Positions 24,859 through 33,662 of a stretch of 64,000 nt of DNA are shown piece after piece. Each line of letters starts with the position of its first letter. The first letter of the stretch is position 1. The notes beneath the pieces are model-generated. The model worked only from the letters and a program-made list of their open reading frames with translations, was not told where the DNA came from and did no database searches. This DNA comes from an uncultured Eubacteriales bacterium (GTDB lineage: Bacteria > Bacillota > Clostridia > Oscillospirales > Acutalibacteraceae), in NCBI GenBank assembly GCA_934561055.1, contig CAKTFN010000007.1, forward strand, positions 51,728 through 115,727, read 5' to 3'. Made by a program: the position numbers and the translations under genes.

Positions 24859-25872
24859 TTATTCCTTCTCTGCTTCCGGCGAAAGCCGGATTTCGTATTG
24901 AGCGATTGTTTCGCCCGCTTTGATTTCTAAATTATAGCCTTTGTTATTAAAATAAGTTATGTTTTCTTTTTTATGTCCCTTTGCCTGCGAAAGATATTTC
25001 TTTGAAACAAAGAGCGTCACACTGCCCTTTTGAATTTTTTTGTCATTGAGAAACTTTTCGATGTTTTCACGGTAAAGCCTGCTTTCGCATTTTTCGCAAA
25101 ATGCCGGGTGGTACGCACCGGCAACAAAGCCCTCTTCAACGTTTCCGCCGGAATGAAGTCCGAGGCGGATTACTTTTACACCGTTTTCGGTAAAAAGTTT
25201 CAAAAGTTTTGAGCAAAGAGAAACGGCTTCTTCAAGCGTCTGCGCTTTATATTCTCCGCTTTCATAAAGCCTTTCAAGCTCCGTGTTTTTTAAAACAACC
25301 GTGGGATAAATCCGAACGGTGTCGGGCGAAAGAGAGATAAGTTTTTTTGCGGTTTCGATTGCCTTTTCGTCCGTGTCGCCGTAAAGACCCGTCATCATCT
25401 GAACGCCGAGTTCAAAGCCGAAGCTTTTGATAAGGCGGCAGGCATTTTCGCTGTCCTTTGCGGTGTGTCCTCGTCCGTTGAGCGCAAGGACGGTATCGTC
25501 CATGCTCTGACAGCCGAGTTCAACCGAAGTTACGCCGTATTCTTTAAGAAGCAAAAGCACCCCTTCGTCAATGCAATCGGGTCGGGTTGAAATTCTGATA
25601 CCTTTAAAAAAGCCGCGGTCAAGATAGCTTTTTGCGGTTTTCAAAAGAGAGAGCATATACCCCTTTTCGATTGCGGTAAAACTTCCGCCGAAAAAGGCGA
25701 TTTCCGCTTGAGAAAGATCCTTTTCGCCGCCGAGTGCGGTTTCGCAGGCGCTTATGACGTCAATCGGCTCAAGCCTTTTTTGAAAGCCGGAAATTGTTTT
25801 TTGGTTGCAAAAGCTGCAGCGGTGCGGGCAGCCCTCATCGGGAACAAAAAGCGCAACATTTGTATGCTTCAT
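24859..25872 (-). CDS. Elp3-like radical SAM protein
   Basis: A 337-residue radical SAM protein with the [4Fe-4S] motif CPHRCSFCNQ near the N-terminus (about 15-24), glycine-rich FFGGSFTAIEKGYM, RISTRPDCIDEGVL and GCQSMDDTVLALNGRGHT. The C-terminal half lacks the acetyltransferase domain of true Elp3. Homologues sit between rnc and smc in many Clostridia, as here, but their substrate is not established; a role in tRNA or metabolite modification is only a guess. Start overlaps the rnc stop by 4 bases (ATGA), giving translational coupling. Confidence 0.88.
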   Translation of the reverse strand: MKHTNVALFVPDEGCPHRCSFCNQKTISGFQKRLEPIDVISACETALGGEKDLSQAEIAFFGGSFTAIEKGYMLSLLKTAKSYLDRGFFKGIRISTRPDCIDEGVLLLLKEYGVTSVELGCQSMDDTVLALNGRGHTAKDSENACRLIKSFGFELGVQMMTGLYGDTDEKAIETAKKLISLSPDTVRIYPTVVLKNTELERLYESGEYKAQTLEEAVSLCSKLLKLFTENGVKVIRLGLHSGGNVEEGFVAGAYHPAFCEKCESRLYRENIEKFLNDKKIQKGSVTLFVSKKYLSQAKGHKKENITYFNNKGYNLEIKAGETIAQYEIRLSPEAEKE

Positions 25873-26546
25873 TCCTTGATTCCCATAAGTTCAAGCGCCT
25901 TTTTTGCCGCAGCCTGCTCGGCGCCCTTTTTTGAACCGCCGATTCCGCTTCCGATAACGTTGCTGTTGAGGTGTACTTCAACCTCAAAGCTTTTGTCGTG
26001 GTCGGGTCCGCTTTCTCCGACAAGGATATATGTAAGATGTTCGTCGGGATTTTTCTGGATAATCTCCTGCAAAGCGGTTTTGTAATCTTTGAATTTCGGC
26101 GCTTCGTTAACTGCTTTTTTGATGAAACGAAGGACAAACTTTCTCGCTTCTTCAAGCCCGCCGTCAAGATAAATTGCGGCAATGACCGCTTCAAACGCAT
26201 CGGCAAGGATTGACGGGCGGCGGCGGCCGCCTGTTCTTTCTTCGCCTTTTCCGAGCAGTATGTATTTGCCAAGATCGATTTCCTTTGCAAAACCGAAAAG
26301 CGATTTTTCGCAAACGCATGCTGCCCTTCTTTTTGTCATTTCACCTTCGGGAAGGTGGCTCAGATTGTGAAAAAAGTAATCGGCGGAAACAACGCCGAGA
26401 ACGGAGTCCCCCAAAAATTCAAGCCTTTCGTTGCAATCGCGCGAAAGCTGTTTTTCGTTTGCGTAAGACGAATGGGTAAACGCAATTTCCAAAAGGCGTT
26501 CATTTTTGAATTTATAGCCTATGTTTTTTTGAAATTCATCAAACAT
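25869..26546 (-). CDS. rnc: Ribonuclease III
   Basis: Double-strand specific endoribonuclease that matures rRNA and mRNA. The 225-residue protein has the N-terminal RNase III domain with signature ERLEFLGDSVLGVV (metal ligands Glu and Asp) and a second acidic cluster LADAFEAVIAAIYLDGG, then a C-terminal dsRNA-binding domain with GSGIGGSKKGAEQAAAKKAL. ATG follows AAAGGAGGTATAAAA, 2 bases after trmFO. The rnc-smc-ftsY association is standard in Firmicutes. Confidence 0.97.
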   Translation of the reverse strand: MFDEFQKNIGYKFKNERLLEIAFTHSSYANEKQLSRDCNERLEFLGDSVLGVVSADYFFHNLSHLPEGEMTKRRAACVCEKSLFGFAKEIDLGKYILLGKGEERTGGRRRPSILADAFEAVIAAIYLDGGLEEARKFVLRFIKKAVNEAPKFKDYKTALQEIIQKNPDEHLTYILVGESGPDHDKSFEVEVHLNSNVIGSGIGGSKKGAEQAAAKKALELMGIKE

Positions 26547-26548
26547 TT

Positions 26549-27859
26549 TTATACCTCCTTTGATCTAATTATGTTTTCAAGCGATTCGATTCCACGCTTC
26601 GCAAGTGCAAGATAGCGTTCCTTTTTGTCACGGATTTTCGGCTCAATCGGAGGAAGAACGCCGAAATTCGCACCCATCGGCTGAAAGTTTTCAACGCTTT
26701 CGTCGCTGATATATCCCGAAAGCGCACCTATCATTGTTTCTTCGGGCAAAACAACCGTTTCTTTTCCGCTCAAACGGCGTGCCATATTGATGCCTGCCAT
26801 AATTCCGGAAGCGGCGGATTCCATATAGCCCTCAACGCCTGTGATTTGGCCGGCGAAGAAGAGATTTTCTCTCCCCCTGAATGAAAAGTCGCCGGAAAGA
26901 AGGCGGGGCGAATCGATATAAGTGTTCCTGTGCATGACGCCGTAACGGACGAACTCTGCGTTTTTAAGAGCCGGTATCATCGAAAAAACCCGCTTCTGCT
27001 CCGGAAATTTGAGGTTCGTCTGAAAACCGACGAGATTATAAAGCGTTCCGCCTTTGTTTTCCTTGCGAAGCTGAAGAACAGCCCAAGGCCTGTGGCCGGT
27101 TTTCGGGTCACGAAGGCCGACGGGTTTCATCGGGCCGAAACGGATTGCGTCCTTTCCCCTTGAGGCCAAAACCTCAATAGGCATACAGCCCTCATAGACG
27201 TCCTTGCGCTTGTCGAAAGAATGAAGCTCGGCGCTTTGGGCGTTGACGAGCGCCTCGTGAAAAGTTTCGTATTCCTCTTTGTTCATCGGGCAGTTGATGT
27301 AATCGTCCTCTCCGCCGCGGTCATAGCGTGAAGCGGAAAACGAAAATTCGGGGTCAACGCTTTCGGCTGTAACAATCGGCGCGGCGGCGTCAAAAAAGAA
27401 AAGTCCCGTTCCGCAAAGCGCACTTATGCTTTCGCTCAATTTTTCGCTTGCAAGCGGCCCTGCGGCAATGATTACGTTGCCTTCCGGAATTTCGGTCACT
27501 TCTTCGTTAACCACGGTGATGAGAGGATGGGCATTGATTTTTTCCGTGACCATAAGAGAAAACCTTTCTCTGTCAACGGCAAGCGCACCGCCTGCCGGAA
27601 CGGCGCACTCGTCGGCGCACTGCATACAAAGCGAACCGAGACGGCGCATTTCTTCTTTCAAAAGTCCGGCGGCCGATTCAAGCCTTTTTGCTTTCAGCGA
27701 ATTTGAGCAAACGAGTTCGGCGAAAGTTTCCATATGATGAGCCGGACTGAACTTTTTCGGTTTCATCTCAAAAAGTTCAACTTCGATTCCTCTTTCGGCA
27801 AGGCTCCAGGCCGCTTCAACGCCGGCAAGCCCCGCTCCGATAACTTTTACCTTACTCAT
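26549..27859 (-). CDS. trmFO: Folate-dependent tRNA m5U54 methyltransferase TrmFO
   Basis: Flavoprotein that methylates U54 of tRNA using methylenetetrahydrofolate and FADH2, the Gram-positive alternative to TrmA. The 436-residue protein starts with the FAD-binding VIGAGLAGVEAAWSLAERG and shows FAELVCSNSLKA, PVGLRDPKTGHRPWAVLQLR, FQTNLKFPEQKRVF and the C-terminal GQITGVEGYMESAASG. All are TrmFO signatures. ATG follows AAAAGGAGACAGCAA, 47 bases after topA, the usual neighbour. Confidence 0.97.
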   Translation of the reverse strand: MSKVKVIGAGLAGVEAAWSLAERGIEVELFEMKPKKFSPAHHMETFAELVCSNSLKAKRLESAAGLLKEEMRRLGSLCMQCADECAVPAGGALAVDRERFSLMVTEKINAHPLITVVNEEVTEIPEGNVIIAAGPLASEKLSESISALCGTGLFFFDAAAPIVTAESVDPEFSFSASRYDRGGEDDYINCPMNKEEYETFHEALVNAQSAELHSFDKRKDVYEGCMPIEVLASRGKDAIRFGPMKPVGLRDPKTGHRPWAVLQLRKENKGGTLYNLVGFQTNLKFPEQKRVFSMIPALKNAEFVRYGVMHRNTYIDSPRLLSGDFSFRGRENLFFAGQITGVEGYMESAASGIMAGINMARRLSGKETVVLPEETMIGALSGYISDESVENFQPMGANFGVLPPIEPKIRDKKERYLALAKRGIESLENIIRSKEV

Positions 27860-27906
27860 TTGCTGTCTCCTTTTGTTTTGTATAACCGCCCTTATCCGAA
27901 AAGCGT

Positions 27907-29988
27907 TTACTTTGATTTATATCCGCACTTTTCGTCAAGGCAGGAAAGAACTCCGCCCTTCCCTTTGAAGAGCGATTTTCCGCACTTCGGGCATTGCTGC
28001 TCGGTCGGTTTGTCCCACGTCATGAAGTCGCAGTTCGGCCAATTGTCGCAGCCGAAGAAAGTGAATCCCCTCTTTGACTTTTTGGCAATGACCTTTCCGC
28101 CGCACTTCGGGCAGGTTGCGCCCGTTTCAACAACATAGGGCTTTGTGTTTTTGCAATCCGGATAGCCCGGACAGGCAAGGAATTTTCCGAACCTTCCGGT
28201 TTTGATGACCATCATTCGTCCGCATTTTTCGCACGGAATGTCGGTCTGATCCTCCTGAAGCTGAAGCTTCACGCCCTGCATTTCACCCTTGACTTTTTCA
28301 AGGTTTTCTTCAAAATCGTCATAGAATTCGTGAAGGAGCTTAATGTAATCCTTTTCACCCTCGCCGACCTTGTCGAGTCCGCCTTCCATCTGGGCGGTGA
28401 ACTTTGTGTTGACGATTTTCGGGAACTTGTCTTTGAGGAGTTTTGTGATTGTTTCGCCGAGTTCCGTAGGAATGAGCTGTTTTGATTTTCTTTGGACATA
28501 CTCACGCTTGACAATTGTTGAAATGATTGTCGCATAGGTACTCGGACGGCCGACGCCGTTTTCTTCAAGCGTTTTGATGAGCGTTTCTTCGGTATATCTT
28601 GCCGGCGGCTGAGTGAAGTGCTGATTTTTTGAAATTTCCTTTTCCCTCACGCTTTCGCCTTCGGCGATTCCGTCGGGAAGTTTTCCTTTTTCCTCGTCGT
28701 CGCCCGTGTTGTCATAAAGAACCGTGAAACCGTCGAATTTTACGGAATATCCGCTTGCGGTGAAAAGGCAGTAACCGCCTTCTTTTTCGTTTTTGCCGAC
28801 GCCCTTGATTTCAAGCTTAACGGTGTTCTGAACGCACTGCGACATAAGCGAAGCAACGAAACGGCGCCAAATGAGGTTATAAAGCTTGAATTGGTCGTTT
28901 GAAAGACTTTCCTTCACCGATTCGGGAGTGAGGCTCACCGTTGAGGGACGAATTGCTTCGTGTCCGTCCTGTGCGTTGCTCCTTGACTTAAAGTAACGCG
29001 GTTTTTCGGGCATATATTTATCGCCGTAAACCGAGCGAACATATTCATCCGTTGCCGCTCTCGCTTCTTCCGAAATACGAAGCGAGTCGGTTCTCATGTA
29101 TGTGATAAGACCGACCGAACCCTGGCCGGCAATTTCAACGCCCTCATAAAGCTCCTGAGCGATTTTCATCGTTTTTTCCGCTCTGAAGCCGAGACGTCTC
29201 GAAGCTTCCTGCTGAAGGGTTGAGGTGATGAACGGCGGAGCCGGGTTTTTCCTCCTCGTTCCTTTTTTGAGCGAACTGATGTTATACTGTGCGCCCTCAA
29301 GACGGGAAAGAATCGCATTCGCCTGTTCTTCGTTCTGAAGTTTGAGTTTTCCGGTTTCGTCGCCGTAAAACTGAGCGTTGATAACCTTTCTTCCGGCGAG
29401 GAACTTTCCTTCAACCGTCCAATACTCTTCCGGAACGAACGCACGGATTTCATCCTCACGGTCAACAATCATTCTCAGCGCAACGCTTTGAACACGTCCG
29501 GCGGAAAGTCCGCGGCGGATTTTCTGAGAAACAAAGGGGCTGAGCTTGTAGCCGACGAGACGGTCGAGGATTCTTCTTGCCTGCTGAGCGTTGACAAGGT
29601 CAAGGTCAACCTTTCTCGGCGCGGCCATTCCGTTTTTGACGCCGGTTTTTGTGATTTCGTTGAAGGTCACACGGTTGTCTTCGTTGAGGTCAAGCCCGAG
29701 AAGCGTTGCAAGGTGCCATGAAATTGCCTCTCCCTCACGGTCGGGGTCGGTTGCAAGATAAACCTTGTCGCTTTCGGCAACGGCTTCTTTAAGCTCTTTG
29801 ACAAGTTTTTCCTTTCCTTTTACTACGCTGTATTTAGGGGCAAAATCATGCTTGATATCAACACTCAGTCTGGCCGCCGGGAGATCCCTGACGTGGCCTT
29901 TTGAAGCCACGATGTTATAACCTTTTCCGAGATAGTTTTTAAGTGTCTTAGCCTTTGAGGGCGACTCGACGATAATCAAATCTGACAT
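27907..29988 (-). CDS. topA: DNA topoisomerase I
   Basis: Type IA topoisomerase that relaxes negative supercoils. 693 residues: Toprim domain with LIIVESPSKAKTLKNYLG and YLATDPDREGEAISWHL, catalytic tyrosine in GLITYMRTDSLRIS (about residue 300), and GVGRPSTYATIISTIV. The C-terminus carries three Cys4 zinc ribbons (CEKCGRMMVIK, CPKCGGKVIAKK, CPKCGKSLFKGK). ATG follows GAAAGGTGAGACTCT. Upstream is dprA and downstream trmFO, the common Firmicutes order. Confidence 0.98.
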   Translation of the reverse strand: MSDLIIVESPSKAKTLKNYLGKGYNIVASKGHVRDLPAARLSVDIKHDFAPKYSVVKGKEKLVKELKEAVAESDKVYLATDPDREGEAISWHLATLLGLDLNEDNRVTFNEITKTGVKNGMAAPRKVDLDLVNAQQARRILDRLVGYKLSPFVSQKIRRGLSAGRVQSVALRMIVDREDEIRAFVPEEYWTVEGKFLAGRKVINAQFYGDETGKLKLQNEEQANAILSRLEGAQYNISSLKKGTRRKNPAPPFITSTLQQEASRRLGFRAEKTMKIAQELYEGVEIAGQGSVGLITYMRTDSLRISEEARAATDEYVRSVYGDKYMPEKPRYFKSRSNAQDGHEAIRPSTVSLTPESVKESLSNDQFKLYNLIWRRFVASLMSQCVQNTVKLEIKGVGKNEKEGGYCLFTASGYSVKFDGFTVLYDNTGDDEEKGKLPDGIAEGESVREKEISKNQHFTQPPARYTEETLIKTLEENGVGRPSTYATIISTIVKREYVQRKSKQLIPTELGETITKLLKDKFPKIVNTKFTAQMEGGLDKVGEGEKDYIKLLHEFYDDFEENLEKVKGEMQGVKLQLQEDQTDIPCEKCGRMMVIKTGRFGKFLACPGYPDCKNTKPYVVETGATCPKCGGKVIAKKSKRGFTFFGCDNWPNCDFMTWDKPTEQQCPKCGKSLFKGKGGVLSCLDEKCGYKSK

Positions 29989-30000
29989 AGAGTCTCACCT

Positions 30001-30163
30001 TTCGTTGAATTTTTGGAAACTGCCTTTTCTGCGGAAAAAGCAGATTTTTCGTCAGAGAACACAAGCCCGTGAAAAATACGGAATTATGTGCTGTGACGGA
30101 AAATTTGCTCAAAACACGTTTTTTGACAGTCGCTTTAAAAGCTTTTTTGAAAACGAAACGTTT
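30001..30163. other. Gap between dprA and topA
   Basis: No coding sequence is apparent. Just after the dprA stop, the minus strand contains a small palindrome GAAAACG-TTT-CGTTTTC (about 30149-30166) without a T tail, so it is a poor terminator candidate and topA may be co-transcribed. Confidence 0.3.
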
Positions 30164-31417
30164 TCAAATTTTGAGTTCATAGTTGTTTCCGCCTGTGCAG
30201 GCAACGGCGCCGCCGATTTCAAGTTCGGTCAAAGCAATCAGAACCGAGCGCACCGGAAGCGAGCTTTTTCTGATTATCTCATCAAGGGACGAACAGCCGC
30301 ATTTCATTACATTATACACCAAAGAAGCGTTTTTAGAAACACCTTGAAGCTCGGTTTTTAATTTTTTCGGATTTTCATCTTTTTCCTTCGGAAAAGCCTT
30401 TTCGGTCCGTTCGGTTTTCACGGATTCAACGGGCTTTGCTTTTTTGCTTTTTCCAAAAGGAAAAACGTCGATTCCTTCAAACGGAACCTTCGGTTCACCG
30501 AATAAAAACTCCTGTCTTCCGGCAATTTCAAATTTGTATCTTTCAAGAACATCAGCAGCCGAAAAAACAGCGTGCGCCCCGTCGATTATGAGCTTGTTTG
30601 AGCCGGCGTAGGAAACGCTTGAAACGTCACCGGGAACGGCAAAAATATCTCTTTGCTGTTTTTTTGCGTGGGCGGCAGTATTGAGCGTTCCGCTTTTAAG
30701 ATTCGCTTCAATAATCACAACTCCGTCCGAAACGCCGGAAATTATGCGGTTGCGAAGCGGAAAATAGCCTTTTCCCGAAGCCGTGAACGGCGGATATTCG
30801 GTAATCGTTGCGCCGTGTCTCGTGACCTCTTCACGAAGCGGAGCGTTCTCCGAAAGATACTTTGAATCGTGACCGCAGCCCATTACAAGAACGGTTTTTG
30901 CGTTTTCTTCAATTGCGCTTTTGTGAGCGATGCTGTCAATTCCGAGCGCACCGCCGCTGACAATCACCGTGCCGCTCTTCGCAAGACCGCCGGCAATCTG
31001 TTTTGCCGCCTTGATTCCGTATTCCGAAGGTTTCCTCGTTCCGATGACGCCGAGTGAAAGAGCCGAATCGTTGAGACAGGAAATGTCTCCCTTCACAAAA
31101 AGAGCGAGCGGATAATTTTGAATGAGCAAAAGCTTTTGCGGATAAAGAGGATCGTCCGGCGTTATTATGCTTATGTAATTTTTGTCGCAATATTCGATAA
31201 TGCGTTTTCCGGCTTCGATATTGACCGTTTCAAGCCTTTTGAAGCCTTGGGGAGCGAGACCGAAAAAGCCTTCGGAAAATGCACCTGAAAGTCTCAAATC
31301 CCGGGTTCCCGTTTCATAAACATTCCGTGCGTTTCCGAAGGACGCAAGGAGCGCATTTGTGTTTGCGCCGAAGCCGAGTCCGGCCTGAAGCCAGAGCCAA
31401 TATAATCTTTTGTCCAA
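30164..31417 (-). CDS. dprA: DNA processing protein DprA/Smf
   Basis: Loads RecA on incoming single-stranded DNA during transformation and protects it. The 417-residue protein has an N-terminal SAM-like helical region, a Rossmann fold with GVIGTRKPSEYGIKAAKQI, SGGALGIDSIAHKSAI and LVMGCGHDSKYLSEN, and a C-terminal winged helix (SLDEIIRKSSLPVRSVLIAL) that is often absent. A lysine-rich linker (about 310-355) makes it longer than average. The start is a TTG at 31417, supported by GAGGAGGAAGATTT directly before it. Twenty bases after the RNA methyltransferase gene. Natural competence is not proved by this gene alone. Confidence 0.95.
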   Translation of the reverse strand: MDKRLYWLWLQAGLGFGANTNALLASFGNARNVYETGTRDLRLSGAFSEGFFGLAPQGFKRLETVNIEAGKRIIEYCDKNYISIITPDDPLYPQKLLLIQNYPLALFVKGDISCLNDSALSLGVIGTRKPSEYGIKAAKQIAGGLAKSGTVIVSGGALGIDSIAHKSAIEENAKTVLVMGCGHDSKYLSENAPLREEVTRHGATITEYPPFTASGKGYFPLRNRIISGVSDGVVIIEANLKSGTLNTAAHAKKQQRDIFAVPGDVSSVSYAGSNKLIIDGAHAVFSAADVLERYKFEIAGRQEFLFGEPKVPFEGIDVFPFGKSKKAKPVESVKTERTEKAFPKEKDENPKKLKTELQGVSKNASLVYNVMKCGCSSLDEIIRKSSLPVRSVLIALTELEIGGAVACTGGNNYELKI

Positions 31418-31437
31418 AAATCTTCCTCCTCAAAGCG

Positions 31438-32220
31438 TCAGGAACGCATAATTTCCCACATCGTGATTGCCGCCGCAACAGAAGCGTTGAGCGATTCCGC
31501 ACGGCCTTTCATCGGTATCGTCATGCTTTCGCAGGAAGCAAAAATCTTTTCGCTCACGCCGTTTCCTTCGTTTCCGACAACGGCGATAACCGAGCCGCTC
31601 ATGTCGCATTCGGTGATGAGCTTTGCGTCCTTAAAAGGCGTTGTCGCATACGCTTTGAAGCCGCTTTTTCGGCATTTTTCAATGAGATTGCAAAGGTTAT
31701 CCGTCCGAACCACCGGAAGGCGCAAAAGCGAGCCCATTGCCGCCCGCTGAGCCTTCGGATTATAAATATCGCATCCGTTTTCCGCAATGAGCGCCGTAAT
31801 TCCGAGCGCCTCTGCGGTTCGGCTGATTGCGCCGAGGTTTGAAGGGTCTTGAATGTTTTCGAGCGCAATGAACTTTCCGCCGGAAAGAACAACTTCTTCG
31901 CCTTTTTCGCAAAGAAACGGACAGACGCAGAAAAATCCCTGCGGATTTTGAGTGTCGCTCATTTTAAGCGCAGCTGATTTTGAAATCAAAAATGCCTGTT
32001 CGGCTTTTGACGAAATGAACTCAACGTCGCTTTCGTGCTTTTCAAGAGCGTTTTCGGTGTAAAAAAAGTTCTTGATCAAAACGCCGCACTCGGCCGCATC
32101 ACGGCAAAGGCGAAGCCCTTCAAGAAAAAACTCCCGCCTTTCCTTTCGTTCCTTTGACGAGGAGGAAAGCTTTGCGGCGCTTTTGATTTTTTCGTTCGAT
32201 GCGCTTTCAATCACGTTCAT
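31438..32220 (-). CDS. SpoU/TrmH family RNA 2'-O-methyltransferase
   Basis: A 260-residue SPOUT-class methyltransferase that modifies ribose 2'-OH in rRNA or tRNA. The N-terminal substrate-binding domain (NEKIKSAAKLSSSSKERKER, FFLEGLRLCRDA) resembles the RlmB/TrmH group, and the C-terminal trefoil knot shows LENIQDPSNLGAISRTAEALG, AVVGNEGNGVSEKI and IPMKGRAESLNASVAAAI. The exact target nucleotide is not predictable. The start at 32220 follows AAGGAGGAGAAGGAGA; the longer open frame runs back into the rplT terminator and is rejected. First gene of the long housekeeping run that ends with leuS. Confidence 0.92.
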   Translation of the reverse strand: MNVIESASNEKIKSAAKLSSSSKERKERREFFLEGLRLCRDAAECGVLIKNFFYTENALEKHESDVEFISSKAEQAFLISKSAALKMSDTQNPQGFFCVCPFLCEKGEEVVLSGGKFIALENIQDPSNLGAISRTAEALGITALIAENGCDIYNPKAQRAAMGSLLRLPVVRTDNLCNLIEKCRKSGFKAYATTPFKDAKLITECDMSGSVIAVVGNEGNGVSEKIFASCESMTIPMKGRAESLNASVAAAITMWEIMRS

Positions 32221-32255
32221 TCTCCTTCTCCTCCTTTCGCAAGAAAAAAGACAAA

Positions 32256-32281
32256 TACGCCCGAGAGATTTTCTCGGACGC
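32256..32281 (-). terminator. Probable terminator after rplT
   Basis: On the minus strand CGTCCGAGA pairs with TCTCGGGCG around a short loop and is followed by TATTTGTCTTTTTT. It separates the infC operon from the methyltransferase gene. The T tract is interrupted, so readthrough is likely. Confidence 0.6.
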
Positions 32282-32292
32282 ATAAAAGTCAA

Positions 32293-32646
32293 TTAAAGAG
32301 CAGCCTTTGCCTTTTCAACAAGAGCGGTGAAAGCAGCGGGATCTGCGATTGCGATCTCTGAAAGCATCTTTCTGTTAAGAGTGATGCCGGCCTTCTTGAG
32401 TCCGTTGATGAAAGTTGAGTAGTTGGTTCCGTTAGCCTTGCAAGCAGCGGAAATTCTTGTGATCCAAAGGCGGCGGAAGTCACGCTTTTTCTGCTTTCTT
32501 CCGATGTATGCATAATTTCCGCTCTTCATAACGGCCTGCTTAGCCGTCTTGAAGAGGCTGTGCTTTGAGCCGTAATAGCCCTTAGCAAGCTTCAAAACTT
32601 TATTTCTTCTCTTACGAGTCATCATTGCGCCTTTAATACGTGCCAT
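32293..32646 (-). CDS. rplT: 50S ribosomal protein L20
   Basis: 117-residue 23S rRNA-binding protein, essential early in 50S assembly. Starts MARIKGAMMTRKRRNKVLKLAKGYYG-type with KTAKQAVMKSGNYAYIGRKQ and RRLWITRISAACKANGTNYS, all canonical. In Firmicutes L20 also represses its own operon by binding the leader RNA. ATG follows AACGGAGGTACTTTATC. Last gene of infC-rpmI-rplT. Confidence 0.98.
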   Translation of the reverse strand: MARIKGAMMTRKRRNKVLKLAKGYYGSKHSLFKTAKQAVMKSGNYAYIGRKQKKRDFRRLWITRISAACKANGTNYSTFINGLKKAGITLNRKMLSEIAIADPAAFTALVEKAKAAL

Positions 32647-32709
32647 GATAAAGTACCTCCGTTATAATGTTTAAATTCTCTGAAATCAGAAGTTGTTAAA
32701 AAGTATATC

Positions 32710-32907
32710 TTATTTGTAAGGAACGAGACGTTTGATCTGCTTCTGATTTGTAACGTCGGCAACTTCTGTCTTGCGAAGATTTCTCTTGCGCTTTGTGCTC
32801 TTCTTGGTAAGAATGTGTGATTTGTAAGCGTGGCCGCGCATCGGCTTTCCGTTCTTAGAGAGCTTAAAACGCTTTTTTGCTCCGCTGTGAGTTTTAATCT
32901 TAGGCAT
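32710..32907 (-). CDS. rpmI: 50S ribosomal protein L35
   Basis: 65-residue basic ribosomal protein, MPKIKTHSGAKKRFKLSKNG followed by HILTKKSTKRKRNLRK, the family pattern at full length. ATG follows CAGGAGGAAGAATC. Middle gene of the infC-rpmI-rplT operon. Confidence 0.98.
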   Translation of the reverse strand: MPKIKTHSGAKKRFKLSKNGKPMRGHAYKSHILTKKSTKRKRNLRKTEVADVTNQKQIKRLVPYK

Positions 32908-32924
32908 GATTCTTCCTCCTGTAA

Positions 32925-33449
32925 TTACTTTTTTGTTTTCGGTGCAAGGAACATCTGCATTGAACGGCCTTCGAGTTTTGCCGGTTTTTCAATCGAGCTG
33001 AACTCCGAGCAGGCATCGGCAAAATTACTCATTGTCACAAGTCCGTTTTCGGGGTGAGCCATTTCACGCCCACGGAAGCGGATTGAAACCTTGACCTTGT
33101 TTCCGCTTTCAAGGAAGCGCTTTGCGTGGTTGACCTTTGTTTCAAAGTCATGGGTATCGATATTGAGAGAAAGTCTGATTTCTTTAATTTCGATCACACG
33201 CTGATTTTTCTTTGCTTCTTTTTCGCGTTTGGTCTGTTCAAAGCGATATTTTCCGTAATCCATGATTTTGCACACCGGCGGCTTTGCCTGGGGAGCAATT
33301 TTGACGAGATCAAGATTTTTTTCCTCAGCGATTTTCAATGCTTCCGAGGCAGACATGATGCCGATAAGCTCACCGTCTGCGGCTACGACGCGAAGTTCTC
33401 TGTCGCGGATTTCTTCATTGATCTGCATTTCTTTGATAGCGATGTTCAT
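32925..33449 (-). CDS. infC: Translation initiation factor IF-3
   Basis: IF-3 keeps the 30S subunit free and proofreads initiator tRNA and start codon. About 172-174 residues with N-domain MQINEEIRDRELRVV, the basic linker, and C-domain HDFETKVNHAKRFLESGNKVKVSIRFRGRE. The boundary given uses the ATG at 33449, but the Shine-Dalgarno GGAGGTG ends only one base before that ATG. An in-frame AUC at 33443 sits at the ideal 7-base spacing, and AUU/AUC starts on infC are well known as the basis of its autoregulation. I think AUC is the more likely true start. First gene of the operon. Confidence 0.97.
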   Translation of the reverse strand: MNIAIKEMQINEEIRDRELRVVAADGELIGIMSASEALKIAEEKNLDLVKIAPQAKPPVCKIMDYGKYRFEQTKREKEAKKNQRVIEIKEIRLSLNIDTHDFETKVNHAKRFLESGNKVKVSIRFRGREMAHPENGLVTMSNFADACSEFSSIEKPAKLEGRSMQMFLAPKTKK

Positions 33450-33470
33450 ACACCTCCAAAAAATTCTCTA

Positions 33471-33590
33471 AAACAAAAGCGTGAACAGAGTTTTTCCGTT
33501 CACGCACAATAAGACTTAAAAAGAAAGTTTATTGACCTTCAAAAACAAAATTCGGAAGGTGAGAACGAAACAATGCTCTGCTTTGTTGCC
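33471..33590 (-). promoter_or_regulatory. Putative L20-type leader with attenuator before infC
   Basis: About 140 bases of leader separate the promoter from infC. It ends in an intrinsic-terminator hairpin on the minus strand: GCGTGAAC (33505-33498) pairs with GTTCACGC (33486-33479), followed by TTTTGTTTT. In Bacillus and related bacteria L20 protein binds such a leader and promotes termination before infC. The position and architecture match; the L20-binding fold itself was not modelled. Confidence 0.65.
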
Positions 33591-33595
33591 TGAAC

Positions 33596-33624
33596 ATAAT
33601 ACTACCTTCTTCTTTTTTTGTCAA
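33596..33624 (-). promoter_or_regulatory. Sigma-A promoter of infC-rpmI-rplT
   Basis: On the minus strand TTGACA (33624-33619) and TATTAT (33601-33596) are separated by 17 bases. It lies right after the metallophosphoesterase gene stop. Confidence 0.8.
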
Positions 33625-33662
33625 GGGTTTTTGGAAAACTTTTTCTGCTTTCTCTCATATTG

